A stretch of 64,000 bases of DNA from JAPOXR01 sp965221815 (GTDB lineage: Bacteria; Pseudomonadota; Alphaproteobacteria; Rhodobacterales; Rhodobacteraceae). The translations under genes and the position numbers were made by a program. Below, in pieces: positions 35,073-45,041 of this stretch (the stretch's first letter is position 1; each line of letters opens with the position of its first letter). Location of the stretch: assembly GCA_965221815.1 (NCBI GenBank), contig OZ244915.1, positions 2,108,001 to 2,172,000 on the forward strand, in the 5' to 3' direction. The notes under the pieces are model-generated. The model ran no database searches. It saw only the letters and a list, made by a program, of their open reading frames with translations, and had not been told where the DNA came from.

Positions 35073-37430
35073 TCAGGTTGCTGCAGCATCGGGATCAATC
35101 TCTTTTCTGTTGCCGGGCAACGGGGCAATAAGATCTGAGGGATTTCGCAGCCAAAGGTCGCGCTGTGGAAAGGGAATAGAAATTCCCTCTTGCGCAAACC
35201 TTTCGGCAATCGCAAAATTCAGATCGGATCGAGCGGTGAGAAAAAACTTGACGTCCGTCAGAATAACCCTGAGTTCAAATTCCAGGGCATCAGCACCAAA
35301 ATTCATGAATACGGCCATGGGCGCAGGGTCCGAAAGGACTTCCGGATGTGCATTCCCGATTTCAAGCAATATCCGCTCAACAAGACGCGGCTCTGTGCCA
35401 TAGGCGACGCCCACCGGAAGAATGATCCGCCCCTGGCGATTGTTGAGCGTCCAGTTGGTGACCCGTCCGCCAATCAGGTCGGTATTGGGCACAACAATTC
35501 GTGCACGATCAAACGTCTCGACCAAAGTGGCACGAACGGAAATGTTTCTCACAGTTCCTGACACATCGCCGACTTCAATCCAGTCACCAACATTGATCGG
35601 TCTCTCCAGCAACAGAAGGATTCCGGAGACAAAGTTGGACACCACGGTCTGCAGGCCGAATCCGATTCCGATCGACAGGGCTCCGGCAACAATCGCAACA
35701 TTGGTAAAGTCAAAGTTGGTCATTGCCACCGCAGCGACACCGGCCAGAATGACCCCGATATAACCGACACCGGTGATCAATGCGCGCTGGGCACCCGGAT
35801 CCAACCGCGTATTGGGCAGAACCGAACGCTGCAGCACTGACTGCGACAATGCAGTCAACACACAGCCGGCTGCAAAAACAACAAGAAGTCGGAGGATATC
35901 TGCCGCCGTGATTTTCTGATTGCCAATGGAAATTCCAGCAACGGCCTGTTGCCACGCCCCGGCAATGTCCGCTGGCGTTGCACCCCATGCGAGTGCGAGC
36001 GGAGGAACGGCGGCGACCAGCAAGGTCCCGGCAGTCAAGACCCGGATCAGGCCCAGTTTCGCCGCACCGGTCACCATGCCCCGACGCGTCGCGACATGCG
36101 AGATCAAGCCGGTCACGATCGACTCAAGGGCGACAAAAACACCCATCAGGGCCAACGAGTAGAGCAACGGGAAAACCAGATAATCCCCTGCAACACCATA
36201 ACCGGCTACAGCAAACAGGGTGCCAATGACAGCTGCGGCCCGGGCGAGCCAGGTAATACCAGCCAGTACCACATCACTGTAAGGTCGTTGGTCATCAATC
36301 TGTGCAAGTGCCGCCAGATTCTCGGCAAGCCGATGGCTGAGCTGATACATCCACACAGCCGCGGCCACCAAAACAGGAAAAGACAAGACTTCAATCTGGG
36401 CCTGATGATTGGTTGCCTGTGGATACCATCCATCGACAACAAGCTGCGCCGCCACCACCCAGCCAAGCCAAACAACCGAGCGGTGCGCCGAACGGCTCCA
36501 TGCGGTTCCAAGACAGGATAAAATGAGATCCGAACCATCCCCGGCAAATAACGTCCGCGCCAGCCAATAAGACGCTGCAACAACCGATGCGGCTATCGCG
36601 ATCGAAAAGATGATATCCTGCCCCAAATAATGGTTCAGGCGGCTCGTCGTCGCGGCTGCAACGATCAACCAGACACCGCAAACCGGCAGAACTGCGTCCG
36701 CCACAAAAGCACGAAATCCGCCGCCGCGAGGAACCTGACCATCTTCCATCGGGATGATTTTATCGGCGATTCGCATGGCCTGATGTCGCATGATTGTCAG
36801 TGCCAACCCGCCGAGGACCAGCCACAGCAAAGCCATCGGCAATGTCTGGATAATCTGCTGCCGTTGTGCGGCGCTGGCCCAGGCTTCGCCGACCCTCTCT
36901 GCGGAGGTCCGCAAAGAATCCACGGGTAGCCGGATCGCAGTCGGCCAATTCGCCGGATTGAGCGGAATCAATCCGCGCGTGGCACGGGATTCGCGCGTCC
37001 GAGTCAGTCTGATATCCTCAATCTGTATGATCAGACCTTCAGCGTGACTGATCGCATCACCCGCAATGCGGTAGGGCACGTCCACTTCCGCCAGTCGCGA
37101 CTGAATCTCTTGCCGTTTGAGCGCCAACCTCTGATCTTCCGGCTTGCCTTCAATCGGCTCGCCCAAAGCCACAAGACGCGAATTGAGAAGGTCAATTTCT
37201 GACTGCAGGGAGATCCGCCTGTCACGAAATTTGCGGCTCCAGGCAGCAAGGTCAGACTGCAATATCGTCATGGCAGAATTCGAGGCAGCGGCGGTGTCAA
37301 TCACGGACTCGGCGCGATCCGCAAGCTTTTGCCATGCGACAAAGTCGAGAGCAGGGTCCGGGTCAACCTGCGCGGCAGCAGAACTTGAAATCAACAGACA
37401 CGAAACAAGTATCGCCAGAATGCGCCGCAT
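35073..37430 (-). CDS. Mechanosensitive ion channel family protein with large periplasmic domain (MscS type)
   Basis: A 785-residue inner-membrane protein. It begins with a signal peptide (LAILVSCLLISSSAAAQ), then a coiled-coil-rich DUF3772-like periplasmic domain (about 25-185), around ten membrane helices, and a C-terminal MscS core: SIGIGFGLQTVVSNFVSGILLLLERPINVGDWIEVGDVSGTV followed by the cytosolic beta domain. Such channels release solutes on hypo-osmotic shock. Its start overlaps the cysK stop by one base (TGATG), so the two are coupled. No functional link to cysteine synthesis is obvious. Confidence 0.9.
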   Translation of the reverse strand: MRRILAILVSCLLISSSAAAQVDPDPALDFVAWQKLADRAESVIDTAAASNSAMTILQSDLAAWSRKFRDRRISLQSEIDLLNSRLVALGEPIEGKPEDQRLALKRQEIQSRLAEVDVPYRIAGDAISHAEGLIIQIEDIRLTRTRESRATRGLIPLNPANWPTAIRLPVDSLRTSAERVGEAWASAAQRQQIIQTLPMALLWLVLGGLALTIMRHQAMRIADKIIPMEDGQVPRGGGFRAFVADAVLPVCGVWLIVAAATTSRLNHYLGQDIIFSIAIAASVVAASYWLARTLFAGDGSDLILSCLGTAWSRSAHRSVVWLGWVVAAQLVVDGWYPQATNHQAQIEVLSFPVLVAAAVWMYQLSHRLAENLAALAQIDDQRPYSDVVLAGITWLARAAAVIGTLFAVAGYGVAGDYLVFPLLYSLALMGVFVALESIVTGLISHVATRRGMVTGAAKLGLIRVLTAGTLLVAAVPPLALAWGATPADIAGAWQQAVAGISIGNQKITAADILRLLVVFAAGCVLTALSQSVLQRSVLPNTRLDPGAQRALITGVGYIGVILAGVAAVAMTNFDFTNVAIVAGALSIGIGFGLQTVVSNFVSGILLLLERPINVGDWIEVGDVSGTVRNISVRATLVETFDRARIVVPNTDLIGGRVTNWTLNNRQGRIILPVGVAYGTEPRLVERILLEIGNAHPEVLSDPAPMAVFMNFGADALEFELRVILTDVKFFLTARSDLNFAIAERFAQEGISIPFPQRDLWLRNPSDLIAPLPGNRKEIDPDAAAT

Positions 37431-38473
37431 CAGGCACCCCTCTCAAATACGGTCGGAAGCACTGAGACATGTGAATCCAACCAGTCAGGGACGGGCAATC
37501 CCTTGTCCCGAAGAAATCGGGGGTTGAAGAGTTTTGACTGATATCGATTCCCATAATCGCACAGAATTGTCACGATTGTATGTCCAGGCCCCATCGCCCG
37601 CCCCATCTCGATGGCGCCGGCGATGTTGATTCCTGATGATCCGCCAACGCATAAACCCTCATTTTTCAGCAAGTCAAAGACAATGGGTAGCATGTGGTCA
37701 TCGGTTATCTGAAAAGGAAAATCGATCTCGAGATCTTCAAGATTGGCCGTGATCCGGCCCTGGCCGATACCCTCGGTGATTGACGATCCCTCGGACCTGA
37801 GTTCACCGCTGGTAAAATAACTGTAAAGCGCGGCCCCCATCGGGTCGGCGAGACCGATCTTGATCTTGGGATTTCGCTGCCGCAATGCCGTCGCAACTCC
37901 GGCAAGTGTTCCACCTGTTCCGACCGCACAGATAAAGCCATCGATCTGACCTCCTGTCTGTTCCCAGATTTCCGGACCCGTGGTGTCGACATGAGATTGC
38001 CTGTTGGCAATATTATCAAACTGGTTGGCCCAAACCGCGCCGCGCTCATCTGATTCGTTCAATTCCGCAGCCAACCGCCCAGAGTAATGCACGTAATTGT
38101 TGGGGTTCCGGTACGGGACAGCGGGCACCTCGACGAGTTCTGCACCTGCAAGGCGAATCATGTCCTTCTTTTCCGGGCTCTGTGTATCCGGGATGACAAT
38201 CACCGTGCGGTAGCCGCGACTGGAGCCAACAAGGGCGAGGCCAATTCCGGTATTTCCCGCCGTGCCTTCAACAATCACGCCCCCTGGACGCAATAAGCCT
38301 TGACTTTCGGCATCCTGAATGATTCCCAAAGCCGCACGATCCTTCACCGACTGGCCAGGATTGAGGAACTCCGCTTTCCCCAGAATTTCACATCCTGCCG
38401 CGCGCGATGCCGCGTCGAGGCGGATCAGTTTGGTGTTGCCGATTAACGCCGACAGATCACTATAAATCCTCAT
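37430..38473 (-). CDS. cysK: Cysteine synthase A (O-acetylserine sulfhydrylase)
   Basis: A 347-residue PLP enzyme that makes cysteine from O-acetylserine and sulfide. The PLP Lys is in LNPGQSVKDRAAL (Lys44); substrate loop VEGTAGNTGIG; phosphate-binding loop CAVGTGGTLAG; and the C-terminal GGSSGINIAGA. It is about 25 residues longer than typical CysK at the C-terminus (YQSKLFNPRFLRDKGLPVPDWL) as in the CysK2-like group. Located 45 bases after the glcB stop on the same strand. Confidence 0.9.
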   Translation of the reverse strand: MRIYSDLSALIGNTKLIRLDAASRAAGCEILGKAEFLNPGQSVKDRAALGIIQDAESQGLLRPGGVIVEGTAGNTGIGLALVGSSRGYRTVIVIPDTQSPEKKDMIRLAGAELVEVPAVPYRNPNNYVHYSGRLAAELNESDERGAVWANQFDNIANRQSHVDTTGPEIWEQTGGQIDGFICAVGTGGTLAGVATALRQRNPKIKIGLADPMGAALYSYFTSGELRSEGSSITEGIGQGRITANLEDLEIDFPFQITDDHMLPIVFDLLKNEGLCVGGSSGINIAGAIEMGRAMGPGHTIVTILCDYGNRYQSKLFNPRFLRDKGLPVPDWLDSHVSVLPTVFERGA

Positions 38474-38518
38474 GAATCAAGACTTCTCCAACAGAAACCT
38501 GTGACAGCGAACAGCCGA

Positions 38519-40732
38519 TCAATAGGCCTGTGCCGCCTGCTGCTTTGCCTTGAGGCGGAAGCGATGCAGGATCGGCTCGGTATACCCCGATGGCTGATTA
38601 CGCCCCGAAAACACCAGCATGCGCGCCGCCTGATACGCAAGCCCATCGAAACCCGGCGAAATCCGTTGATAGTCGGGATCACCTTGATTCTGTTGGTCAA
38701 CGACTTTCGCCATACGCTGCAAGGCTGCCTCAACAAACGGTTTGTCGACCACACCATGATGCAGCCAATTGGCAACATGCTGGGCCGATATCCGACATGT
38801 CGCGCGATCCTCCATCAGAGCGGTATCGGAAATATCCGGCACCTTGGAACAGCCAACTCCCTGATCAACCCAGCGCACGACATAACCCAGCAGGCTCTGT
38901 AAATTGTTTTCGATCTCATAGCGGATTTCATCTTCTGACCAATGATGATCAAATGCCAGTGGGACATTGAGAATTCGGGCCAGATCGGTGCGCCGGTTGC
39001 TGTCCCTGATGTCAGTCTGACGATCTTTCACGCACACGCGGTGATAGTGGGTTGCATGCAGCACTGCAGCTGTGGGACTCGGAACCCAGGCCGTGCTCGC
39101 TCCCGCCAGCGGCTGGTTCAGTTTTTCCTTGAGCATTGCATGCATGAGATCAGGCATGGCCCACATACCCTTGCCAATCTGGCCAGCACCCGCCAGACCA
39201 CAGGAAACTCCACATTCAACGTTCCAGTCCTCGTAAGCTGCAAGCCAATCGGCCGCCTTGACATCGCCCTTACGCAGGAAAGCCCCGGCCTCCATCGCGG
39301 TATGAATTTCATCCCCCGTCCGGTCAAGAAATCCCGTATTGATAAACGCGATACGGTCTGCAACCGCACGGATACATTCGCGCAAATTAACAGTGGTGCG
39401 CCGTTCCTCATCCATAATGCCGATCTTGACGGTATTGGCGGGCAGTCCAAACAATGTCTCAATTCGTGAAAAGACCTCGCCCGTAAATGCAGCCTCTTGC
39501 GAACCGTGCAGCTTCGGCTTCACGACATAGACCGACCCATGGCGGGAGTTGCGTCGTGATTCTCTGACATCATGCAAAGCGATCATGACGGTACATACCG
39601 AATCCAGCAGACCCTCAAAAATCTCATTCCCGTCACGATCCAGGATGGCCGGGGTCGTCAGCAAAAGGCCAACATTACGAACCAAAAGAAGCGATAATCC
39701 CCTCAATGTCAGATCGGTACCATCGGGAGCACTATATCGTCGATCTGCGGCCAGCCGGCGGACAAACCTCCTGCCCTGTTTTTCGACCTCAGCCTCAAGC
39801 TCACCTTTCATCAAGCCGAGCCAGTTCCTGTATGCCTGAATCTTGTCCTCGGCATCGACGACGGCGACCGAGTCTTCACAATCGATGATCGTGGTCACCG
39901 CAGATTCAAGAATGATATCGGCAATCCCCGCCGCATCGCGTGACCCCACGGAATCAGCACGATCAATGCGGATTTCGACATGGAGCCCATGATTTCGCAA
40001 CAACACGGAGTCGGGGCACTCCGCTTGCCCGGTAAATCCTGCAAACTGGCCCCCGTCTCTCAGTTTGACAGTGGTTCCTGCTCCCGTCGCGACGGCAAGA
40101 TCCCCGTCGGACACCGCATAACCGGTGGCCGTTGCATGAGAAGCGTGGATGAGTGGGAAAATATCGTCCAGAAATGTCTTGGCCCACGCAACAGCTTTCT
40201 CACCTCTCTTGACATCAAATTTCTTGACATCAAATTCTCTCGGCGGTGGCTGACTGCCCAGTGCATCGGTTCCGTAAAGGGCATCATAAAGGGAGTTCCA
40301 GCGCGCGTTGGCGGCGTTCACGGCAAACCGGGCATTGGTCACCGGCACGACCAGTTGCGGTCCGGCAATCGACTTGATTTCGGGATCCAGTCCTGACACG
40401 CTGATCGCGCATTCTCCCTGCGACGGCTCGATATAGCCAATATCGCCCAGCATCGCCCGGTAGGATTCGGGATCGAATTTCCGACCCCTTTGCTCTCGGT
40501 GCCAGTCATCAATCCTATCCTGAAGATCTTGGCGCTTTAACAGCAGTGCCCGATTCCTGGGTCCGAATTCATGTACGATTTCAGACAGTCCGCGCCAAAA
40601 ATGATCTTCTGGCACAGCTGTGCCCGGCAATGCCTGATTTTCGATGAAGTCGGCGAACCCTGCATCAACCTGTAACTCAAACCGCTCAACTCTTTGCACA
40701 ATTGACCTCCGCTGAATGAAACGATGCGTCAC
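38519..40732 (-). CDS. glcB: Malate synthase G
   Basis: A 737-residue TIM-barrel enzyme that condenses glyoxylate with acetyl-CoA to malate, used in growth on C2 compounds and glycolate. Family features: TTIIDCEDSVAVVDAEDK, SVYVVKPKLHGSQEAAF, KIGIMDEERRTTVNL, AFINTGFLDRTGDEIHT and CGLAGAGQIGKGMWAMPDLM. No isocitrate lyase lies in the window. It starts 3 bases after the acuI stop, so the pair is probably co-transcribed. Near residue 170 the protein contains EFDVKKFDVK, produced by a 15-bp tandem duplication. Confidence 0.96.
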   Translation of the reverse strand: MTHRFIQRRSIVQRVERFELQVDAGFADFIENQALPGTAVPEDHFWRGLSEIVHEFGPRNRALLLKRQDLQDRIDDWHREQRGRKFDPESYRAMLGDIGYIEPSQGECAISVSGLDPEIKSIAGPQLVVPVTNARFAVNAANARWNSLYDALYGTDALGSQPPPREFDVKKFDVKRGEKAVAWAKTFLDDIFPLIHASHATATGYAVSDGDLAVATGAGTTVKLRDGGQFAGFTGQAECPDSVLLRNHGLHVEIRIDRADSVGSRDAAGIADIILESAVTTIIDCEDSVAVVDAEDKIQAYRNWLGLMKGELEAEVEKQGRRFVRRLAADRRYSAPDGTDLTLRGLSLLLVRNVGLLLTTPAILDRDGNEIFEGLLDSVCTVMIALHDVRESRRNSRHGSVYVVKPKLHGSQEAAFTGEVFSRIETLFGLPANTVKIGIMDEERRTTVNLRECIRAVADRIAFINTGFLDRTGDEIHTAMEAGAFLRKGDVKAADWLAAYEDWNVECGVSCGLAGAGQIGKGMWAMPDLMHAMLKEKLNQPLAGASTAWVPSPTAAVLHATHYHRVCVKDRQTDIRDSNRRTDLARILNVPLAFDHHWSEDEIRYEIENNLQSLLGYVVRWVDQGVGCSKVPDISDTALMEDRATCRISAQHVANWLHHGVVDKPFVEAALQRMAKVVDQQNQGDPDYQRISPGFDGLAYQAARMLVFSGRNQPSGYTEPILHRFRLKAKQQAAQAY
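40208..40237. repeat. 15-bp tandem duplication inside glcB
   Basis: Two adjacent units CTTGACATCAAATTT and CTTGACATCAAATTC add five residues in frame (minus strand EFDVK KFDVK) to malate synthase G, in a surface-like loop between the N-terminal and barrel regions. Confidence 0.85.
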
Positions 40733-40735
40733 GAT

Positions 40736-41731
40736 TCAGGTCTGGTTGACATCGACAACAACCCGACCCTGGACCTGGCCCTGAAGTATCGCTTTCCCGA
40801 GTTCAGGCAATTCATTCAGCGATACCATGCGGATCATCGACTCGAGTTTATCCAGCGGTAATTCGTGCCCAATGCGCTCCCACGCCGTGACACGATCCTG
40901 ATAGGGGCGCGTCACGCTGTCAATGCCCAGCAGCTTGATACCGCGTAGCAAAAAGGGAATGACAGTCGCAGGCAGTGCCGCACCTCCTGCCAGGCCAACC
41001 GAGGCGACCGGTGCACCATGTTTCATCTGTCCAAGAATGCGCGCGAGCATCGACCCCCCGACGGCGTCAACACAACCTGACCAGGTTTCTGACTCCAAAG
41101 GTCTCTTGACAGTTTCGGCAATCTCATCACGCGGCAGAATCCGCGTTGCACCGAGTGACCGAAGGTAGGACTCCGTCTCGGGGCGGCCGGTCACCGCAGT
41201 GACGTCGTAACCGAGTTCACACAATAAAGAGACCGTAACCGAACCCACGCCGCCGGCGGCTCCTGTCACAAGCACCGGCCCTGCACCCGGCTCGAGACCA
41301 TGCGCTTCGAGCTCCATCACCGCCAGCATCGCGGTCAATCCCGCAGTCCCAACCGCCATCGCCTGTCGTTCACTCAAATTTGCGGGCAATGGCACCAGCC
41401 AATCGGCCATGATGCAGGCCTTCTGTGAATATCCACCCCACCAATTCTCACCAACTCTCCAGCCGGTCAAGATCACCGACTGGCCGGCCTGATAACGCGA
41501 ATCGTCGGAGTGGGTCACCTTCCCGCAAAAATCGATTCCAGGAATGTGCGGGTAGTTTCGCACCAGTCCGCCGCCCGTGCCCAGACATAAACCATCCTTA
41601 TAGTTCAAATTGGAAAAACTGACATCAACAGTCACATTACCTTGTGGTAATGTCGACTCACTCAGCTGTTGAACCGATGCAGATGTTTCACCATTTTCAT
41701 TCTTTTCCACGACAAGTGCTCTAAAACTCAT
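40736..41731 (-). CDS. acuI: Acrylyl-CoA reductase-type quinone oxidoreductase (AcuI/YhdH)
   Basis: About 331 residues of the medium-chain dehydrogenase superfamily, YhdH/AcuI branch, which reduces acryloyl-CoA to propanoyl-CoA with NADPH. Features: FSNLNYKDGLCLGTGGG, PHIPGIDFCGKV, WRVGENWWGGYSQ, AMAVGTAGLTAMLAVMELE, and the nucleotide site VTGAAGGVGSVTVSLL. The conserved domain begins at the ATG at 41731; the longer open frame to 41791 is not needed. In marine Alphaproteobacteria acuI takes part in detoxifying acrylate from DMSP. No dmd or ddd genes are in the window. Confidence 0.88.
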   Translation of the reverse strand: MSFRALVVEKNENGETSASVQQLSESTLPQGNVTVDVSFSNLNYKDGLCLGTGGGLVRNYPHIPGIDFCGKVTHSDDSRYQAGQSVILTGWRVGENWWGGYSQKACIMADWLVPLPANLSERQAMAVGTAGLTAMLAVMELEAHGLEPGAGPVLVTGAAGGVGSVTVSLLCELGYDVTAVTGRPETESYLRSLGATRILPRDEIAETVKRPLESETWSGCVDAVGGSMLARILGQMKHGAPVASVGLAGGAALPATVIPFLLRGIKLLGIDSVTRPYQDRVTAWERIGHELPLDKLESMIRMVSLNELPELGKAILQGQVQGRVVVDVNQT

Positions 41732-42022
41732 TGATGATCTCCAAAATCGAAACACGCTCAGTCGACAAATTGCATGTGCATGGGCGAACAACTGAATCCG
41801 CAGACGCCATTATAGCGGTGGCGGGTCAATCAATTCCAGACTCAATTCACAATCGGGTCTTTTCACACCGCAAGGTCGCGGTGAACAATTGAAGGACGGA
41901 CGAGAAGCGACCGGTCAGCCACGGCCGGAGCCTATGGAACGAACTCCATAGCCGCCTGACCCGGTGGCAAAGTCACCTTGCAACACCAATCGTCACTTCA
42001 CCATGGATAACTTTATACCCAT

Positions 42023-42736
42023 TCAGCGCTTTGGCCCGTGCCAGTCAATGGCGCAGATTTCTGCCGAGCGGCCATCAAAGTCCCAGACCCGACCGAATGC
42101 GCGTACTCGCCCTTCGGTGGCCGTTGCCACCGTGATGTCAGGACCCATCCAGTAGTTTGTATTGTGGACCATGATATTCCTGTCGGGATCCCTGCCACCG
42201 ACCGGATGAACTTCACCGCGAATCTTCTGGCCCACCCGCAACCTGCGCTTCGACCCTTCGTTTTCATATTCAACCCTGGCACGTTCCACGCCCAGAATTT
42301 CACTGACCAGGTGACCGAAAAGCCCCGTTGTCCCTTTCGCCTTGCCGGACAGAATCTGAATCAAACCGTGACATGCGCGTTCTGATGCTCTTTCGTCGAT
42401 AAAGACCCCAACTTTCCAATCTCCGCGTGCCAGACGGCCGGGAACATCGAGAAGCAATCCGACATTCAATTGAGACAGGCTCTCCTTGCCATATTTTCCC
42501 TCGTCAATGCGAATTCCCGCCCATGCCAGACAATCGCCCTCCGTAGGCGGATGTTGACCTAAACTGATGACGCACGGGCAAAAGACCGTGCAGTTGCAAT
42601 TCAGGATCAACTCACCTTTGATAAACCAGGGGACCAGTCCACGATCCGATTTTTCGGCCTCAGGATGTCGATTGTCGATTTGCCGTGTCACCGCGATCCG
42701 GTCATTTCTTGTCAAAGAGTAATCTGTATCTTCCAT
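42023..42736 (-). CDS. DUF1326 domain-containing protein
   Basis: A 237-residue protein of unknown function. The DUF1326 hallmark is the cysteine cluster NCNCTVFCPCVISLGQHPPTEGDC near residues 46-70, suggesting a metal or redox site. The rest is beta-rich with GVFIDERASERACHGLIQILSGKAKGTTGLFG. The first 35 residues are variable and the start may be later. It is 22 bases downstream of a DUF2182 membrane protein on the same strand; the two families are often paired and are thought to work together, by an unknown mechanism. Confidence 0.85.
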   Translation of the reverse strand: MEDTDYSLTRNDRIAVTRQIDNRHPEAEKSDRGLVPWFIKGELILNCNCTVFCPCVISLGQHPPTEGDCLAWAGIRIDEGKYGKESLSQLNVGLLLDVPGRLARGDWKVGVFIDERASERACHGLIQILSGKAKGTTGLFGHLVSEILGVERARVEYENEGSKRRLRVGQKIRGEVHPVGGRDPDRNIMVHNTNYWMGPDITVATATEGRVRAFGRVWDFDGRSAEICAIDWHGPKR

Positions 42737-42758
42737 ACTCGCCCTATCATTGTCATAT

Positions 42759-43595
42759 TCAGCTGATGGCAGCGGTCATTGCGGCAATGATCAGAATCGC
42801 ACCGAACGGATAAGAGATGTATCGGCCCGACTCAGGAAGTTTTTCAACCGCCATGACAAGTGTGAACAGCCCCATCCATGCCAGACTCATGACCGATCCG
42901 ACCCAGGCCAGGGACATGAGCAGCCAGCAACAGCCGAGGCAGGTCAGGCCCAACCTCACGCCAATCTCAATCTCTCGGCTACGCTCTTCACGCCAATGGC
43001 TCAGGAACATCACCAGAGGGTTTTGACAGCGGATCAGACAGGCCATTTTCAATGCCGAAAACTGGTAGAGGCCAGCGCAAAACAACAGGCTGACCAAAAG
43101 CCATTTGGTGGCTTCCCCGTCAGAGAACTGTTGTGACCAGACGAGATGCCCCAAATGCTGAAGACTGGCAGCGAGCAGCGAGAAGATCAGCCAAACCGCA
43201 AGAAATCCGGCGGTCACTCCACCGAATCCGATGCGACTGCCCGCACCCGTTGATATCAATTCATCATAGCACCGCAAGGCCGGAACCAATGTTGGCAACA
43301 TCATGGCAACCGACATCAGAACCCACATGCTCACCAGTGACAGGAAGTCACTGTTCGAGGGACTCATGGAGCAAAGGGCGAACAACAAATCCCATCCGTA
43401 AAGCCCCAGATCCTGCCACTGCTCAATGGGAATGATCGTCGAAAAGATACCGAGCCAGGCAATGACAATCGTACAAAAAAAGAACAGCCAGTGGCGATAC
43501 AACGAGACTATCGACAACAATCCAAATGCACTGCCTAACCACCGGATGAGCATCGGAAAGCGATACGCCGACAGCTGTTCTGATGATTTCAACAT
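42759..43595 (-). CDS. DUF2182 predicted metal-binding membrane protein
   Basis: A 278-residue inner-membrane protein with about seven hydrophobic helices. Family motif region: SMWVLMSVAMMLPTLVPALRCYDEL, then YQFSALKMACLIRCQNPLVMFLSHWR with cysteines that could bind metal. It is upstream of and presumably co-transcribed with the DUF1326 gene. Function is not established; a membrane partner of the Cys-rich DUF1326 protein is the best inference. Confidence 0.85.
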   Translation of the reverse strand: MLKSSEQLSAYRFPMLIRWLGSAFGLLSIVSLYRHWLFFFCTIVIAWLGIFSTIIPIEQWQDLGLYGWDLLFALCSMSPSNSDFLSLVSMWVLMSVAMMLPTLVPALRCYDELISTGAGSRIGFGGVTAGFLAVWLIFSLLAASLQHLGHLVWSQQFSDGEATKWLLVSLLFCAGLYQFSALKMACLIRCQNPLVMFLSHWREERSREIEIGVRLGLTCLGCCWLLMSLAWVGSVMSLAWMGLFTLVMAVEKLPESGRYISYPFGAILIIAAMTAAIS

Positions 43596-43862
43596 GAATC
43601 AAGAATCTGTGGGCTCATTTCTGGGCCGATTCCCATCTGATCACCGCACCCGCAAACAACACAGGAAAATATGGATTGGCAAATCGATTGCGGCTTTCTG
43701 TCTCCGGTTGACAACTGGCCTCCATCGGCCAGTCGCATTTGCAATTGATCAAACATGGATGCAAGTCGGTGACCTCCGCGATGCGCCGGAGGCCCCGATG
43801 GAATCTGGAACCGCGGCTGTCCATTCGATCGGCTACAGGTCACCTCTTGTGTCCGCGCGACA

Positions 43863-44621
43863 TCAATCGTTTTGCCGGCCCTGCCAGGCACGAAGAGCCT
43901 CACCAAATGCTGCAAAGATTGGGCGCGATACCGGGTCCTCTGCCGCTCGATATTCCGGATGCCATTGAACCGCCAGGGCGAAGCCTTGGGCTCCGCTGAT
44001 TCGGAGAGCTTCTTCGGTCCCGTCCGTTGCTGTGCCCTCCACCACGATTCGGGACCCGGCTGACTTGATTCCCTGACCATGCAAGGAATTGACCATGACC
44101 TCATCTTTGCCAAGAATATCCGAAAATATGCTTCCCTTTCGAAAGGTCACCGCGTGACGCAAGGCAAATTTCTCATCCAGGGTTCCATCGGGTGGCATAC
44201 GATGGTTCATACGTCCTGCCAGATCCCGAATTTCCGGATGTAACGATCCGCCGTATGCGACATTGAATTCCTGAAAGCCCCGGCAAACCCCGAGAATTGG
44301 CTGCCCCTTTTCAACACAAAGCCGGATGAGCGGTAAGACGACCTGATCTCGATCCCGATCAAATGCACCATGAGCCGCGGTCGCTTCTTCACCATATTCT
44401 TCGGGGTGGATATTCGGGCGACCGCCGGTAAAGAGAAAGCCATCGCATATCTCTGCCAGTCGTTCGATCTCCACATATTCCGGACTCGTCGGAACGATAA
44501 GTGGCATGGCCTGCGCAACATCGGCGATGGCACCACTGTTCATCGTTCCAGCGGCATGGACCGGATAGCTGTCATCCAGCAGATAGTGATTACCAATGAC
44601 TCCAACAACGGGAACAGTCAT
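43863..44621 (-). CDS. Class I glutamine amidotransferase-like hydrolase, PuuD/C26 family
   Basis: About 252 residues. Members hydrolyse gamma-glutamyl bonds, for example gamma-glutamyl-GABA in putrescine catabolism. The nucleophile Cys is in ILGVCRGFQEFNVAYGGSL; the His-x-Glu pair is in AVQWHPEYRA. GFLFTGGRPNIHPEEYGE is the family's N-terminal loop. The ATG at 44621 fits the domain start; the open frame extends to 44705. No other putrescine genes are adjacent. Confidence 0.87.
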   Translation of the reverse strand: MTVPVVGVIGNHYLLDDSYPVHAAGTMNSGAIADVAQAMPLIVPTSPEYVEIERLAEICDGFLFTGGRPNIHPEEYGEEATAAHGAFDRDRDQVVLPLIRLCVEKGQPILGVCRGFQEFNVAYGGSLHPEIRDLAGRMNHRMPPDGTLDEKFALRHAVTFRKGSIFSDILGKDEVMVNSLHGQGIKSAGSRIVVEGTATDGTEEALRISGAQGFALAVQWHPEYRAAEDPVSRPIFAAFGEALRAWQGRQND

Positions 44622-44935
44622 CGCAGGATGACAACCCGACCGGATATCACCGATACGATACCTGTGAACAGCGAACAATTGTGGTGCGGCAGGCCGTGAC
44701 AGCACAAATGGAGCGGGATGGCGGGCGAAGACATCCTGGATTTAGCGATCAACATGCATGAACTCTCATGACAATAATACACGACACAACAACATGCTGA
44801 CATCAATGGGATCATTGCAGAATCCCGTATAGAGCAGAGCGCAGAGCAGGTCAGCGGCCATTCTGGTTTCAGAGATTGCCATCATACCGGATGTACGTCG
44901 CCGCTGAAATCTGAAATCCTTGACACCATCACACG

Positions 44936-44958
44936 CAATTCAATGACCCGATACTTTG
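44936..44958 (+). repeat. Repeat family R, left part, split by the IS1595 transposon
   Basis: CAATTCAATGACCCGATACTTTG matches the R repeat at 17967-17989 at about 18 of 23 positions; the R sequence continues after the transposon at 50904-50914 (CGGGACTCTCC). The last eight bases, ATACTTTG, are the left target duplication. Confidence 0.65.
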
Positions 44959-44985
44959 GGGAATTATATACCAAAGTCACATTTT
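44959..44985 (+). repeat. Left terminal inverted repeat of the IS1595 transposon
   Basis: 27 bases identical to the reverse complement of 50869-50895. The outer 13 bases GGGAATTATATAC are shared with the miniature elements at 16765 and 18691. Confidence 0.92.
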
Positions 44986-45041
44986 CTCCTTGAAGTCCCC
45001 GCCGGGAATCCCCATATTAAAGTCACAACGGAGGGAATCAG

